A stretch of 64,000 nt of DNA from JAHECW01 sp964641415 (GCA_964641415.1 CAZXMW010000003.1:62001-126000), one strand, 5' to 3'; counted from the stretch's first letter, positions 26,674-36,379 are shown. Notes: generated from the letters alone by a model not told the origin. Numbers and translations: made by a program.

Positions 26674-26850
26674 GATTTAATCGTACCCCCGGATTGTGGC
26701 AGCAAGGTGGCGGGAGAGGGCGGCTCGATGGACGCCCGATCTCCCAGAAACCACCCTCCCCGCCGTGAGCCGATTGTGAAAGAGGTGCCATGACTGCGGA
26801 ACTACGGACCCGACACCCACATGTCCTCTGGAGCGATCGCAACGAGTAGA

Positions 26851-27363
26851 ATGGACGTGATGGCTCGGCGGCTTGAACCGGTTCTGAAGACCCTGAACGA
26901 CGCAGGTGTTCGGTATCTCGTTGTCGGTGGGGTCGCGGTGGTGCTTCATGGCCACCTGAGAACGACGGGCGATCTCGATCTGGTCGTCGAGCTGAGTCCG
27001 AAAAATCTCGGTCGGGCACTCGATGCGCTCGAACAGATCGGCTTTCAGCCGCGCCCGCCGGTGCCCCTGCGCTCATTCGCGGATCATGAGACACGACAGT
27101 CGTGGGTGAGAGAGAAGAACCTTCAGGTTTTCTCGCTGTGGCACCCGGATCTTCCCGGTTTCGAGGTCGACCTTTTCGTCGAGGAGCCGTTCGACTTCGA
27201 CATTGTGTGGGGACGAAGGGTCGATGTCGAGCTCCAGAGCACGACAGCTCCGGTCGTCGCTCTCGGCGACCTCGTCGAGCTCAAGAAACGGGCCGGACGC
27301 GGTCGAGATCTCGAAGATGTGGCTGCGCTGGAACAGATCGCTCGGAGGTTGGACGATGACTGA
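26851..27363 (+). CDS. Nucleotidyltransferase-fold protein (AbiEii/MNT-like)
   Basis: 170 aa. ATG at 26851, or the one at 26860. Residues ~15-50 hold the pol-beta nucleotidyltransferase signature: VVGGVAVVLHGHLRTTGDLDLVVE, that is a GG loop followed by D-x-D. The rest is short helical (LKKRAGRGRDLEDVAALEQIA), typical of the DUF1814/AbiEii-type minimal transferases. Members include toxins and antitoxins that modify RNA, tRNA or proteins. It overlaps a 65-aa partner by 8 bp, as in known two-gene modules. Confidence 0.8.
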   Translation: MDVMARRLEPVLKTLNDAGVRYLVVGGVAVVLHGHLRTTGDLDLVVELSPKNLGRALDALEQIGFQPRPPVPLRSFADHETRQSWVREKNLQVFSLWHPDLPGFEVDLFVEEPFDFDIVWGRRVDVELQSTTAPVVALGDLVELKKRAGRGRDLEDVAALEQIARRLDDD

Positions 27364-27553
27364 GGATCGCGTGCAGTCGTCGGCGGAGTTCGACTGGAGC
27401 TACGCCGGAAACCAGCGCCGGCAGCGGCGATCCGGTCTCACCTTGACACCTGCGGAGCGTCTCGCATGGCTCGAGGAGATGCTCGATGAGCTGGTCCCAC
27501 TGGTCGGGCGTGCCCGGAGTGCGGAAGAAAAGCGCGAGCTGTCGCGGCTCTGA
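27356..27553 (+). CDS. Small partner protein of the nucleotidyltransferase
   Basis: 65 aa, ATG at 27356 overlapping the transferase stop by 8 bp. Sequence: AEFDWSYAGNQRRQRR, then LTPAERLAWLEEMLDEL, a short basic region and one amphipathic helix. Small proteins of this pattern commonly follow such nucleotidyltransferase genes. They may be the cognate partner (antitoxin-like or adaptor), though which member is toxic is not shown by sequence. Confidence 0.7.
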   Translation: MTEDRVQSSAEFDWSYAGNQRRQRRSGLTLTPAERLAWLEEMLDELVPLVGRARSAEEKRELSRL

Positions 27554-27671
27554 TGACCGCGGGTCTCCGCACGTCCGGCAACTCTCCGTCACCCGCTGGA
27601 TCAACTCCGCCCAGCTGCGCCTGACGGCGCAAACGTCGCGGGCCTCGTCCCCGGTCCGGGGAGCGGCTGCC

Positions 27672-30600
27672 CTACTCCCCCACCACCTCCAGCAGGTTTC
27701 CCGCCGAGTACGCGGTGAACTCGGGCGCGTACATGCTCTGCAGAGTCGCGGGACCGACCTTGAACGCGCCAGCCATGTTGGCCCGCAGGCGGTACTTGAA
27801 GGTGTACTCACCGGCGGGGAGCCACTCGAAGAAGAAGTTGGTCCCGGAGTCGCGGACCTCCTCGTACCAGCCGATGCCGAGGTCCCACTTGTATTGGGAA
27901 TGCAGGGTCTCGGGCTCGAAGCCGGCGCCCCGGGGATCTCTGAGGTGGACGTACTCGGCGGCGTGCTTGGCGCGGATCGACAGCCGGACCTCGACCTGGT
28001 CGCCGGGTGACAGGCGCTCGCCGTCGGCCAGGGGGCGCAGCACCCAGCGGTCGCCGTCGCTGAAGCGGCGGAAGTACTGCCGGGTCACGGCGAAGAGATC
28101 GCCCCTCGCCTCCTCCGGCAGCTTGTCGGTGGAGAAGTGCCAGGTGGCCGAGGCGAAGGCGAAGCCGTTCGACTGTTTCTCCACGACGATGGTCGACATG
28201 GTCGCCGGGTCGACCTCCGACCCGGGAACCACCACCTGGTTCTTCGCGCCGGTGTACTCATCGGGTTCGAAGATCATCTCGGTGGTCCGCGGTCCGACGA
28301 TGACCGTCGCGTCCTCGCGGACGCCGAGACCGTCCTCCTGCTCGAGATAGTGGACCATCGACGAGATCACCTCGGCGGTGGCGCGGGTCGACTTCCAGTG
28401 GCCGAGCTTTTTGTTGAGCAGCAGCCACTGGACGAGCCCGTGCCGCCGCTCGTCGGCGGGGTCGAGCTCGGAGAGGACCCTGAGGGCGAAGGCGTGGGTC
28501 TCGATGGTGTCGTTGTACCAGAGCCAGGCGCGATCCTCGGGCGCCCAGTAGGTGCCGAGATCGCGCTCGGTCTTGGCCGAGTCCATCACCGCGTCGAAGA
28601 CCAGCACCGCGTCCTCGTGACGGCCGGCGCGTTCGAGCGTGAGCGCCAGATAGCCCTTGAGCAGCGGCGAGTGGTCGCGCCAGTGGCGGAAGCTGAAATC
28701 GAGCATCGTCGTGCGGTCGTCGTCGGTGAAGACCCCGCCGGTCCAGCTGTCGTCCGGATAGTTGGAGAGCACGAAGTTGAGGTAGGTGATGAACTCCCAG
28801 CAGCAGTCGAGGCTCACCATCATGTCCACCAGCTCGTCGATGTAGTGCCGGTGCATGTAGGCCCAGGCTCGGATCACCACGTCCTTGGGCACGTCGACGC
28901 CGAACTCGAGGCCCTTGGAGAAACCGTAGAGGATGTAGAGCGTCATGTAGGGCGACGGCGGTCCGCCCGGCCACCAGGGGAAGGCGCCGAGCGAGGTCTG
29001 CGCCTTGACGAGCTTCGCCAGCGCCGCGTCGCGTTCGGCGCGCGCCACGCGCGGGTCCAGGACCTTGATGAGATCGCCCGCGTCCTCGGTCCCACCGCGG
29101 GCGGTGCGCAGCCACGGCGTCTCCTCGAGCCCCATCTTTCGGTTCGGGTCTGCGGCGTCCCAGGTCGCGTGGCGGGTGTCGCGTTCGGCCAACTTCCCGG
29201 CCATGGCGGCCACCGCCGGGTAGTCCTCGAAAACGCTCGACACGATGCCCGACGACAGGAATCGGTTGAGGGTCTGTTCGGTGCACTCGTAGGGATAGTT
29301 CACCAGGTACGGCAGGGCGTTGAGCACCGAGTAGAAGAGCTGGGCGTCGACGGTGACGACGAGCTGGTCGTGGATCAGGCTCGGATCGTCATCGGCGGCC
29401 ATGTCGGCGAAGGTCAGCTCGCGCCGATCGCGATCCTTCAACGTCACGAACTTCGACTGGGCGAGGTGCATGCGTCCGGGCAGCACCGGAAGCGGCCGCA
29501 GCTCGCCGTCGGAGAAGGCGCCGGCCCGGGCCGTCACCTTGAAGGCGACGGTGCCGACGCGAGCGGGCACCGCGACCGGGAAGGTCAGATTGGCGCCACC
29601 GCCCGGCTCGACCGTGAAGGGCACGCCGGTCGCCCCCCCGGCGGTCAGGCCGAAGAGCGCTCCCAGATCCTCGTCGGTCTCGGGGTCGCGGATCTCGAAG
29701 TCGAGGGCGCCGGAGAACGCCTCTTCGCCGGCATTGTTGACGACGACCTTGATCTCGGCGGCGTCGCCCTCGCGGAGAAACCGGGGCAGATACGGTCGAA
29801 CCATGAGCTCCTTGACGCTCCTGGTCGTCCGGTGGGCCGAGCCGCCGCGGAGGTCGTTGGTGACCGCGTGGACCCAGACGTTCCAGTCGGTGACCGAGTC
29901 CGGGACCGAGAACTCGATGACCGCGGCGCCGTCGGAATCGAGAAGCAGGTGCGGTTGCCAGAACGCCGTCTCGGAGAAGTCGGACCGAAGCTCGACCCCG
30001 CCGCCCGCCGCGTCTCCACCACCGTCGACCACCCGCCCCGACACCTCGGTCTCGAGAACGGCGTCTTCGTCCTTCGCCGCATCGGCGAGCGCCGGGCCTT
30101 CCGACGCCGACGCGGGTGCGGCCGCCATCTGCCGCATCTCCATTCCTTCCGCACGTCCCATTTTGGCGGCGTACAACCGGTCGCGGCGACCCATCCCGCC
30201 GATGCCGTAGCCCGAGAACATCTTCAGACGGTCGCCGCTCAGCCCGGGATACCCGGGCAGGGAACCGAACCCGTGTCCCGCCTGCCACGCCGGACCCGCG
30301 GCGCCGAGGCTGGCCCACGCCGTCGACACCCCGGTTCGGGACGGGTACAGGGCGAGGGTGCTCGGCGGCGTATGCGGCGCGAAGACGTCGAGGGATCGAT
30401 CGTACATGTAGGCGAGCAGCTCCGCGGACGCCGCATCGACGGTGGCCTGGTGGCGGCCGCGGACGGTCACCCGGAAGGTCTCGGATGTCCCGGGACGCAG
30501 CCGGTCGCGAAACGTCGCGAACTCCAGGTCGAGCTCGCGGTCGGTCCACGGCACCATCACGCTGGCGGTGCGCTCGATGAGCTGGAAGTCGCGGACCAGC

Positions 30601-33600
30601 TTGAGCGTCACCCCGAACCCACCGCGATCGGCCGTGGTGACCGGAAACTCCACCACGCCGCTGCGGCCCGGTTCGATTTCCCGACGTTCGACCCGCGTTC
30701 CGTCGCGGTAGACCTCGAGGACCATCTGCTGGGCCTTGAGACCGGTGTGGACGAGCAGCCGGGCCGTCTGGCCAACCTCGACCGCCGACCGCTCGAAACC
30801 GACGACCATGGGAAGATTGAGCGGGGTCCGTCGTCGCCCGACCACGACCAGCTGCTCCGCGGTCTCGTACTCGGCGCCGAAATCGTCCTTTGTGGTGTAG
30901 ACCACCCGGTAGGCGCCCGGCGCCAGACCGGGGAGGTCGATCTCGGCAACCCCGTCGTCGCCGTGGGTCAGGGTGCCGGCGGCGGCTTCACGTCCCTCCA
31001 CCCACGTCGTGAGCACGGCGCGGTGGTCGTAGGAGCTGTCCCACCTGGCGCGGAGGGCATCCCCGTCGCTCGCGTAGACTTGCTCACGCGGCCGGATCGG
31101 TCGCTCGAGATCGGCGGGCATCGGCGTCTCGTCGGGCTGCTCGAGAGCGACCAGCCTCCACGCCGCCGCACCTGCCCTCGGGCTGCCGTCGAGATCGGCG
31201 CGAACCACCCTCAACGTGCTCGGCTCGCGCTCGGAAAGGAAACCGAGCTCCGATGAGATCGCGGCTTCGACGGCGACGAAACCGAGCCTGAAGCTGCGCT
31301 CGGCCGAGCGGGTCTCCCCACCCTCGTCGGTGACATCCACCGAAAGGCGATACCGGTAGGTCACCCCGTCCGCCGCCTCTCGCTCGTCGGCCGCGGGTGT
31401 GAAGGCGACCTCGAAGCCGCCGTTCTCGTCGAGCCCACCGTCCCCGGTGGCGACGACCTGGGTCTCCCCGGCGGGGGACGGGTCCCACCGGTACCACCAC
31501 CACGGATAGACCGGCTCCCGGGTCACCCGCCATCTGACGTCGCCGGTGACGACGGGCAGACCGAAGTAGTACATGACGCTTCCGGCGAGCACGGCCGGCC
31601 GGTTGAGTCTCAACGCCTCGGCCGGGTCCTCGACCGTGACCTCGAAGGTCGGTCGCTTGTACTCCTCCACCCGAAGCGTGCTATCGCCGCCCAACGAGGT
31701 GCGAAGCCGCCACTGGCCGAGAAGCCGCCCGGCCGGGATCTCGAAGCTCGACGAGGCCGAGCCGAACTCGTTGGTCGTCAGCGTGGTCTCGGCCACCGAC
31801 TCGTAGTTGGCGTCGAGCAGACTGACCGAGATCGAGGTGTTCGGCAGGGTCCGATAGCTCGAATTTTCGCCGCCCCCCGAGTAGGCCACCGCCTTGAAGA
31901 AGAGCTCCTGCCGGGGTCGGTAGACCGAGCGGTCGGTGTAGACCAGCGCCGCGGTGCGTTCCTGACGCTGCGCCGCCTGGTACCGCCAGAGACCGTTGAA
32001 GTCGAAGGCCAGATCCTCGCCGCGGCCGGCGATCAGAAAGTGACGATCGTGCTTCCAGCCGCCCTGGGAGAACTGGGCTCTGCCGTCGGGGCCCGTTCGC
32101 CGCGACGCGATCCGGCGGTGACCGCTCCGCCAGTCGAACCGGTAGAGCTCGACGAGGGCGCCCTCGAGAGCCTCGCCCGTCGCCCCGGACCGGGCCGTGA
32201 CCTCGTATCCCCCATCGGCGCGTTCGCTGATCAGCACCAGATCGGTCAGGAGGAAGTTGACCGCCTGCAGGACGTTGTTGTTCTCGGCGAAGTCCGCCCT
32301 GGTGGAAGCGACGATCAGGTAGGCGCCCGGGTCGGTGAGGGGTGGGACGGTGTAGCTCAGGTGATTCCGGTAGTCGGGTGTCGGCGGCAGCGCGACCGTC
32401 CACTCGGCGGCCGGCCGGGTCGCCGCCATGATCTCGGGCACCTCGCGGTGACCGGGGAGGAGGTTCGAGTCCTCCGACGAGAGGATCGTTTCCACCAGCT
32501 CGTAGGGGTAGGCGCGGAGGTGGATCGCGTCGAGGTTCTTGGCGGTGATCTGGATCGAGCGGCGATCCGGTCCGTCGGAACGCATGATGGCCAGCCCGTA
32601 ATTCGCCGCCTCGATGGAGGCGACGGTGTGGGCGCAGCGTTGACCGCCGATGGACCCGGGATGGCGATCCCGGCCGGCGGTCGCGGCGTCGCGGGCCCGG
32701 ATCAGCGCATCCGGCGCGTCCTCGGCCCGGATGAGCTCGGCCAGCAGCGACTGCCCCATGGACCACCAGTCGAGGCTGGCGTCGAAGCCGGTCTGGACCG
32801 CTTCGAGGTGGACTCGGATCGCCTCGCGGTCGTGCCGGTTGTCAAACGCGGTGTTGAGCCGCCGCAGACGCTCGAGACGTGCTTCGAGGGCGGCCTCGTC
32901 GCGACCGGCGCCCCGGTGCCAGGCCTCCAGATCGTCGAGCACGGCGCCGATTTTCTCCATCGGGTGGACCTCGGCGGAGGCGAGATCGAGCTCTCCCGAC
33001 ACCATCGGATCACCAACCAGCAGCGCGTCGAAGTCGAGCCGGAAGATGTCGTTGGACTGGTCGGCCCGCCACAGCGAGGTGTCGGCCAGGAGCTCGACCC
33101 ACAGATACGCCACGGCGTCGCGCAGGGTGCCGCGGATCCGGGGCGGGTAGTTGTTCTGATCGATGTAGCGCGCGAGCGCGCCGATGCCCTCGGCGCCCCA
33201 GCTTTCGCGGCGCGACCAGACCTCGGCGAAGGCCCGGTTGGACGCTTCGACGATCTGATCCACATCCCACTTCTTGAGGTCGATCCCGTCAGAGCTCTCG
33301 ACCCGCTCGCGTTGGCGGATCTCCCACGAGTAGGCGTGGACATAGGTGGCCAAAGAGTGTGCGTAGTACAGATCGAGAACGGCCCTCGACACCTCGTCGT
33401 CCGGCCACGGAGTCTCTTTCAGGAACCGCACGGCGGTCTCGTAGCCGTGCAGCGCGGTTCGCAGCTTGACCTGCTCGACGATGGCCCGCGTCTGCTCCTC
33501 GGCGTCGCCAGCCGCCTCGGCGCGGCGTCTGATCTCGCCGACCAGGTCGAACGCCGCCTGGTACTTCTGCTCGTTCTGCAGGCGCTGAACCTCGTCCCAA

Positions 33601-33752
33601 CTCAAGCCGACCTCCGTGGTGACCGCCACGCCTGACGACGTGGGGGCCTCATTGTCGCCCGGATCGGCGACCACGGCGAAACCGGCGGCGCCGGCGAGGA
33701 CGAGTGCGAGAATGGTCAGGGCGGCGCGGGAGAGCAGCTGGGTTTTTCGCAT
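27672..33752 (-). CDS. Bacterial alpha-2-macroglobulin with thioester
   Basis: 2026 aa, the largest gene here. Signal peptide at 1-~30 without a lipobox. After an N-terminal helical region of ~400 residues come MG-type beta domains (MG2 around AVVYTDRSVYRPRQELFFKAV), a bait-like stretch near 1180-1240 (MGRAEGMEMRQMAAAP), the A2M block SDFSETAFWQPHLLLD and a thioester domain with C1490-T-E-Q (YPYECTEQ). Helical barrel and receptor-binding-like ends follow. The family traps attacking proteases: bait cleavage exposes the thioester, which captures the protease. Many homologues are paired with PBP1C, and none is here. It is convergent with the small nucleotidyltransferase pair. Confidence 0.93.
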   Translation of the reverse strand: MRKTQLLSRAALTILALVLAGAAGFAVVADPGDNEAPTSSGVAVTTEVGLSWDEVQRLQNEQKYQAAFDLVGEIRRRAEAAGDAEEQTRAIVEQVKLRTALHGYETAVRFLKETPWPDDEVSRAVLDLYYAHSLATYVHAYSWEIRQRERVESSDGIDLKKWDVDQIVEASNRAFAEVWSRRESWGAEGIGALARYIDQNNYPPRIRGTLRDAVAYLWVELLADTSLWRADQSNDIFRLDFDALLVGDPMVSGELDLASAEVHPMEKIGAVLDDLEAWHRGAGRDEAALEARLERLRRLNTAFDNRHDREAIRVHLEAVQTGFDASLDWWSMGQSLLAELIRAEDAPDALIRARDAATAGRDRHPGSIGGQRCAHTVASIEAANYGLAIMRSDGPDRRSIQITAKNLDAIHLRAYPYELVETILSSEDSNLLPGHREVPEIMAATRPAAEWTVALPPTPDYRNHLSYTVPPLTDPGAYLIVASTRADFAENNNVLQAVNFLLTDLVLISERADGGYEVTARSGATGEALEGALVELYRFDWRSGHRRIASRRTGPDGRAQFSQGGWKHDRHFLIAGRGEDLAFDFNGLWRYQAAQRQERTAALVYTDRSVYRPRQELFFKAVAYSGGGENSSYRTLPNTSISVSLLDANYESVAETTLTTNEFGSASSSFEIPAGRLLGQWRLRTSLGGDSTLRVEEYKRPTFEVTVEDPAEALRLNRPAVLAGSVMYYFGLPVVTGDVRWRVTREPVYPWWWYRWDPSPAGETQVVATGDGGLDENGGFEVAFTPAADEREAADGVTYRYRLSVDVTDEGGETRSAERSFRLGFVAVEAAISSELGFLSEREPSTLRVVRADLDGSPRAGAAAWRLVALEQPDETPMPADLERPIRPREQVYASDGDALRARWDSSYDHRAVLTTWVEGREAAAGTLTHGDDGVAEIDLPGLAPGAYRVVYTTKDDFGAEYETAEQLVVVGRRRTPLNLPMVVGFERSAVEVGQTARLLVHTGLKAQQMVLEVYRDGTRVERREIEPGRSGVVEFPVTTADRGGFGVTLKLVRDFQLIERTASVMVPWTDRELDLEFATFRDRLRPGTSETFRVTVRGRHQATVDAASAELLAYMYDRSLDVFAPHTPPSTLALYPSRTGVSTAWASLGAAGPAWQAGHGFGSLPGYPGLSGDRLKMFSGYGIGGMGRRDRLYAAKMGRAEGMEMRQMAAAPASASEGPALADAAKDEDAVLETEVSGRVVDGGGDAAGGGVELRSDFSETAFWQPHLLLDSDGAAVIEFSVPDSVTDWNVWVHAVTNDLRGGSAHRTTRSVKELMVRPYLPRFLREGDAAEIKVVVNNAGEEAFSGALDFEIRDPETDEDLGALFGLTAGGATGVPFTVEPGGGANLTFPVAVPARVGTVAFKVTARAGAFSDGELRPLPVLPGRMHLAQSKFVTLKDRDRRELTFADMAADDDPSLIHDQLVVTVDAQLFYSVLNALPYLVNYPYECTEQTLNRFLSSGIVSSVFEDYPAVAAMAGKLAERDTRHATWDAADPNRKMGLEETPWLRTARGGTEDAGDLIKVLDPRVARAERDAALAKLVKAQTSLGAFPWWPGGPPSPYMTLYILYGFSKGLEFGVDVPKDVVIRAWAYMHRHYIDELVDMMVSLDCCWEFITYLNFVLSNYPDDSWTGGVFTDDDRTTMLDFSFRHWRDHSPLLKGYLALTLERAGRHEDAVLVFDAVMDSAKTERDLGTYWAPEDRAWLWYNDTIETHAFALRVLSELDPADERRHGLVQWLLLNKKLGHWKSTRATAEVISSMVHYLEQEDGLGVREDATVIVGPRTTEMIFEPDEYTGAKNQVVVPGSEVDPATMSTIVVEKQSNGFAFASATWHFSTDKLPEEARGDLFAVTRQYFRRFSDGDRWVLRPLADGERLSPGDQVEVRLSIRAKHAAEYVHLRDPRGAGFEPETLHSQYKWDLGIGWYEEVRDSGTNFFFEWLPAGEYTFKYRLRANMAGAFKVGPATLQSMYAPEFTAYSAGNLLEVVGE

Positions 33753-34109
33753 GGCACCAGTTTAGACACGACGGCGAAGAAGAAGTTCCCTTACCCGGTT
33801 CCGATCCCGTGCCCGTCCCCGATCCGGCATCGGATTCGGATCCGGTTCCGGCTGCACCCTCCTGTCACCCCGAGCAAGGGAGGCCGCCGACCGAGTCGAG
33901 GGGTCCCCTCCGGCTCGGCAACGCGTCCGGCTCGGCAAACCGGACGGCAGCCAGGGATGGCTGCCGCTGCACATCTCACGGCAGCGGCAGCGGGCAGGAA
34001 CAGCAGCCGGCGACAGCGCGGTGTGACCCGGGACACAGATGGCAGTCGTCGACCGGGCGATTCTCGTGCCAGGGATCACGCGGTGGCAGAAGGTATGGAG
34101 GTGAGACCC
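33753..34109. repeat. Intergenic region with period-6 tract and nested hairpins
   Basis: A 357-bp gap upstream of the A2M gene. 33797-33855 is a degenerate 6-base-period tract (TTCCGATCC, GATCCGG, TTCGGATCC units). 33945-33966 is a perfect 9-bp stem (CGGCAGCCA / TGGCTGCCG, loop GGGA). Its right arm can instead pair with a CAGCGGCAG farther down, so alternative hairpins are possible. There is no gene that I support. Confidence 0.6.
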
Positions 34110-34436
34110 GTGAGCAAGGCCAGATCGCGACGCCTCAGACTGCTCGAAAGCCTCCGCCGGACCATGAGCGACAAGCTGCACGAGAAGGTCTGCTCGTCCA
34201 GCGTGAGCGCCAGTGGCTTCGGCGTTCCCGAGAACACCAGCGCCATCTACCGCCAGGCCAAACACGTCGCGCCCGAGCTGCTGGAACAGCTGCTCAATGT
34301 TCATGTCCGCGCCTGCGAGGAACAGGGTCAGCCGGTGCCGCCGGACGCCCGGCTGGAGCACGACGATCTCGAACGCAGGCAGATGCTGTCCGCCGTCCGG
34401 GCTGCGGTCATGCGGTCGCAGGCGCGGTTCGGGTAG
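34110..34436 (+). CDS. Small hypothetical protein, helical
   Basis: 108 aa. The GTG at 34110 is picked because GGAGGTGA (34097-34104) precedes it by five bases. It starts with a basic stretch (SKARSRRLRLLESLRR), then SDKLHEKVCSSSVSASGFGVPENTSAIYRQ and long helices (PELLEQLLNVHVRACEEQG; RRQMLSAVRAAVMRSQARFG). I do not recognise a family. The ribosome site and codon pattern argue for a real gene. Confidence 0.55.
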   Translation: MSKARSRRLRLLESLRRTMSDKLHEKVCSSSVSASGFGVPENTSAIYRQAKHVAPELLEQLLNVHVRACEEQGQPVPPDARLEHDDLERRQMLSAVRAAVMRSQARFG

Positions 34437-34505
34437 CCGGGGGCCGAGCCGAACTGAATCCCACCCGGATCACTCACGCAAGCTGGGGACCTGCACCGCA
34501 TCGAT

Positions 34506-34611
34506 GGTGGTCGCGGAAAACCACGGCGTGTGCTTCGGCATGTCGAGCGTCTTCGCAACCATCCAGGGTGCAGGAAATTGGTGCAGGTCGCCCGTGAGAA
34601 TCGCTCATCGA
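34506..34611. repeat. Dispersed ~100-bp repeat, copy B
   Basis: Counterpart of 22615-22720, same orientation, ungapped. It keeps the hairpin core GTGAG-AATCG-CTCAT, with a G-T pair replacing the last G-C pair. It occupies most of the 184-bp gap between the small hypothetical gene and the membrane peptidase gene. Confidence 0.65.
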
Positions 34612-34620
34612 AGGTCAGAT

Positions 34621-35595
34621 TCAGTTCACCAGGTCATCGTCGGCGTCGTCGAGATTTCGCCGTCGACCGGCGCCGAACCGCCGCAACGGCGGCGAGGTGG
34701 GTTCGAGCTCGTGGATTGCCCCGTCCTCATCGTCCCACTTCCGACGCATGGTCGCGCTCCTCGCCCGACGGCGCTGAATCGCGATCAGGGCGAGGGCCGT
34801 GATCGCTGCCCAGAGAACCCCCGACGAGGTCAGAAACGGCACCCAGGTGTGCCAGACCGCCTCGCGAACGAAAAATCGATGCTCGGCGCGCTCCAGGGTG
34901 GTGCCGGTGGCTCGGACGAAGGCCTCACGAAAGCCCGTGTCCCGCGCCAGCGAGGACAGGATCGTCGCGGTCACACCCGCGCCGTACTCCCGCTGCAGCC
35001 ACCGGACGAACGCCGACGACAGGGCGTACGATCTCCTCGCCTGCCGCCCCCCAGCCGCAAAGCCTCGATCGAGATCCGCTCCGCTCTTCGGGCCTTTGAA
35101 CATCACCGCTGCCGCATAGCGGGCCCGGTCCTCGATCCCCCACTCGCGGGCGGCCACCGTGGCGACCCCCTCGTTGAACCAGCGCGGAACCGGCCGGCCT
35201 GCAGCCGCCTCGGCGACCAGAACGTGGGCGACCTCATGGTGGAGCAGGTGAACCAGGCTGTCGTCCGGATACCTCGAGACCCGGGCCGGAAAGAGGACCA
35301 CGGTTCGGGCGGCCCCATCGGCGAAACCGGCGATCCAGCGTGGCGTGCGGCGGGCGGTCGGGCTGTTCTCCGGCGCCAGCACGACCCTGATCGGTGCCGT
35401 GAAGCCGATCTGTCCCGTGATGGTCAACACGGCCGTGAAATCGCCGGATCCAACGGCGCGGACCTCGCGCGCCACCGGCTCGAGCTCCGGCGGCGCATGG
35501 ACGACGAGCTCGGGGGAGGGGCGCGCTGCAACCGTCAGGCCGGCGGTCAGCAGCAAAGCCAGACCGGCCGCTCCTGAAATTGAGCGACGGATCAT
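34621..35595 (-). CDS. Secreted, membrane-anchored peptidase MA-like metalloprotease
   Basis: 324 aa. The ATG at 35595 overlaps the PlsC stop as ATGA. Signal peptide at 1-~24. Zinc motif H120-E121-V-A-H124, and 20 residues on RWFNEGVATVAA, the usual glutamate-zincin downstream Glu of the peptidase MA family. It then has YALSSAFVRWLQREYG, one C-terminal transmembrane helix (~SGVLWAAITALALIAI) and a charged cytoplasmic tail. The catalytic part thus faces the periplasm. The substrate is unknown. Co-translation with an acyltransferase hints at envelope lipid or protein maintenance. Confidence 0.82.
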   Translation of the reverse strand: MIRRSISGAAGLALLLTAGLTVAARPSPELVVHAPPELEPVAREVRAVGSGDFTAVLTITGQIGFTAPIRVVLAPENSPTARRTPRWIAGFADGAARTVVLFPARVSRYPDDSLVHLLHHEVAHVLVAEAAAGRPVPRWFNEGVATVAAREWGIEDRARYAAAVMFKGPKSGADLDRGFAAGGRQARRSYALSSAFVRWLQREYGAGVTATILSSLARDTGFREAFVRATGTTLERAEHRFFVREAVWHTWVPFLTSSGVLWAAITALALIAIQRRRARSATMRRKWDDEDGAIHELEPTSPPLRRFGAGRRRNLDDADDDLVN

Positions 35596-36347
35596 GGTTC
35601 GAAGCTGTCCGGTTCGGGGAGCACCGAGGCGATGACGGCCCGGGTGCATCGGACCAGGTCCGGCAGATCGGCGGTTTGAAGGTCGTCGGTCGGGATGGGC
35701 GGATGGAAGACCAGGTCTACTGTTCCCGGTCTGAGGTCGAACCGGCGGGCCGGCAGCACGTCGCGGGTACCGATCACCGTCACCGGGAGCACCGGCAGAC
35801 CGGTGTCGATGGCGAGCCGGAAGGCGCCCTTCTTGAACGACCGCAGCCGGCCGTCTTCGGTCCGCGTACCTTCGGGAAAGAACAGGACCGAGGTCCCGTC
35901 CCTGATCCGATCGCGCGCGGCGCTGATGCTGTGCACCGCCGCCTCGTGATTCGAGCGGTCGATGTAGATGTGACCCAGCCTGTCGCACGCGACCCCGAGT
36001 CCGGGAACCGAGCGCAGCTCCTGTTTCATCACCCATCGGATGTCGAGCCCGAGCCAGCCGTACAGAACCAGGATATCGAACAGGCTCTGATGGTTCGAAA
36101 CGACGACATACGACTGCCCCGGTATCGCGTGAGCGCGGCCCTCGACCCGGACCGGCATGGGCGTGATCCACGCCACGAGCCGCGCCCAGCGAACGGCGAC
36201 CTGCCTGCTCAACGTGCTCGGATCGACGAACGGAATGAGAGCGAGGACCATGGCGGATCCGATCAGGGTCGCCGCGCAGCCGACCGGGATCACGACCAGG
36301 ACCTTCCACAGCTGGTACGGAAACCACCACCAGGGTCGAGATCTCAT
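35592..36347 (-). CDS. plsC: 1-acylglycerol-3-phosphate O-acyltransferase (PlsC family)
   Basis: 251 aa, ATG start. An N-terminal membrane helix (~15-40) precedes the acyltransferase motifs N85-H86-QSLF-D91 (HX4D), FPEGTR and a VLPVTV block. It converts lysophosphatidic acid to phosphatidic acid in phospholipid synthesis. A second PlsC-like gene at 44373 is more divergent, so this is the better candidate for the housekeeping enzyme. It is divergent from metG. Confidence 0.9.
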   Translation of the reverse strand: MRSRPWWWFPYQLWKVLVVIPVGCAATLIGSAMVLALIPFVDPSTLSRQVAVRWARLVAWITPMPVRVEGRAHAIPGQSYVVVSNHQSLFDILVLYGWLGLDIRWVMKQELRSVPGLGVACDRLGHIYIDRSNHEAAVHSISAARDRIRDGTSVLFFPEGTRTEDGRLRSFKKGAFRLAIDTGLPVLPVTVIGTRDVLPARRFDLRPGTVDLVFHPPIPTDDLQTADLPDLVRCTRAVIASVLPEPDSFEP

Positions 36348-36379
36348 CGGCGGTATCCTACCTCGTCCTGCGGACTCGG

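Noticed and set aside
28137..31256. 1039-codon open frame on the + strand
   Set aside because: It lies antisense inside the alpha-2-macroglobulin gene. The product is Arg/Glu/Val-rich without any family motif, and the frame stays open because of the GC-rich third positions of the real gene.
32040..33635. 531-codon open frame on the + strand
   Set aside because: Shadow of the same alpha-2-macroglobulin coding sequence, with no signal, motif or ribosome site.
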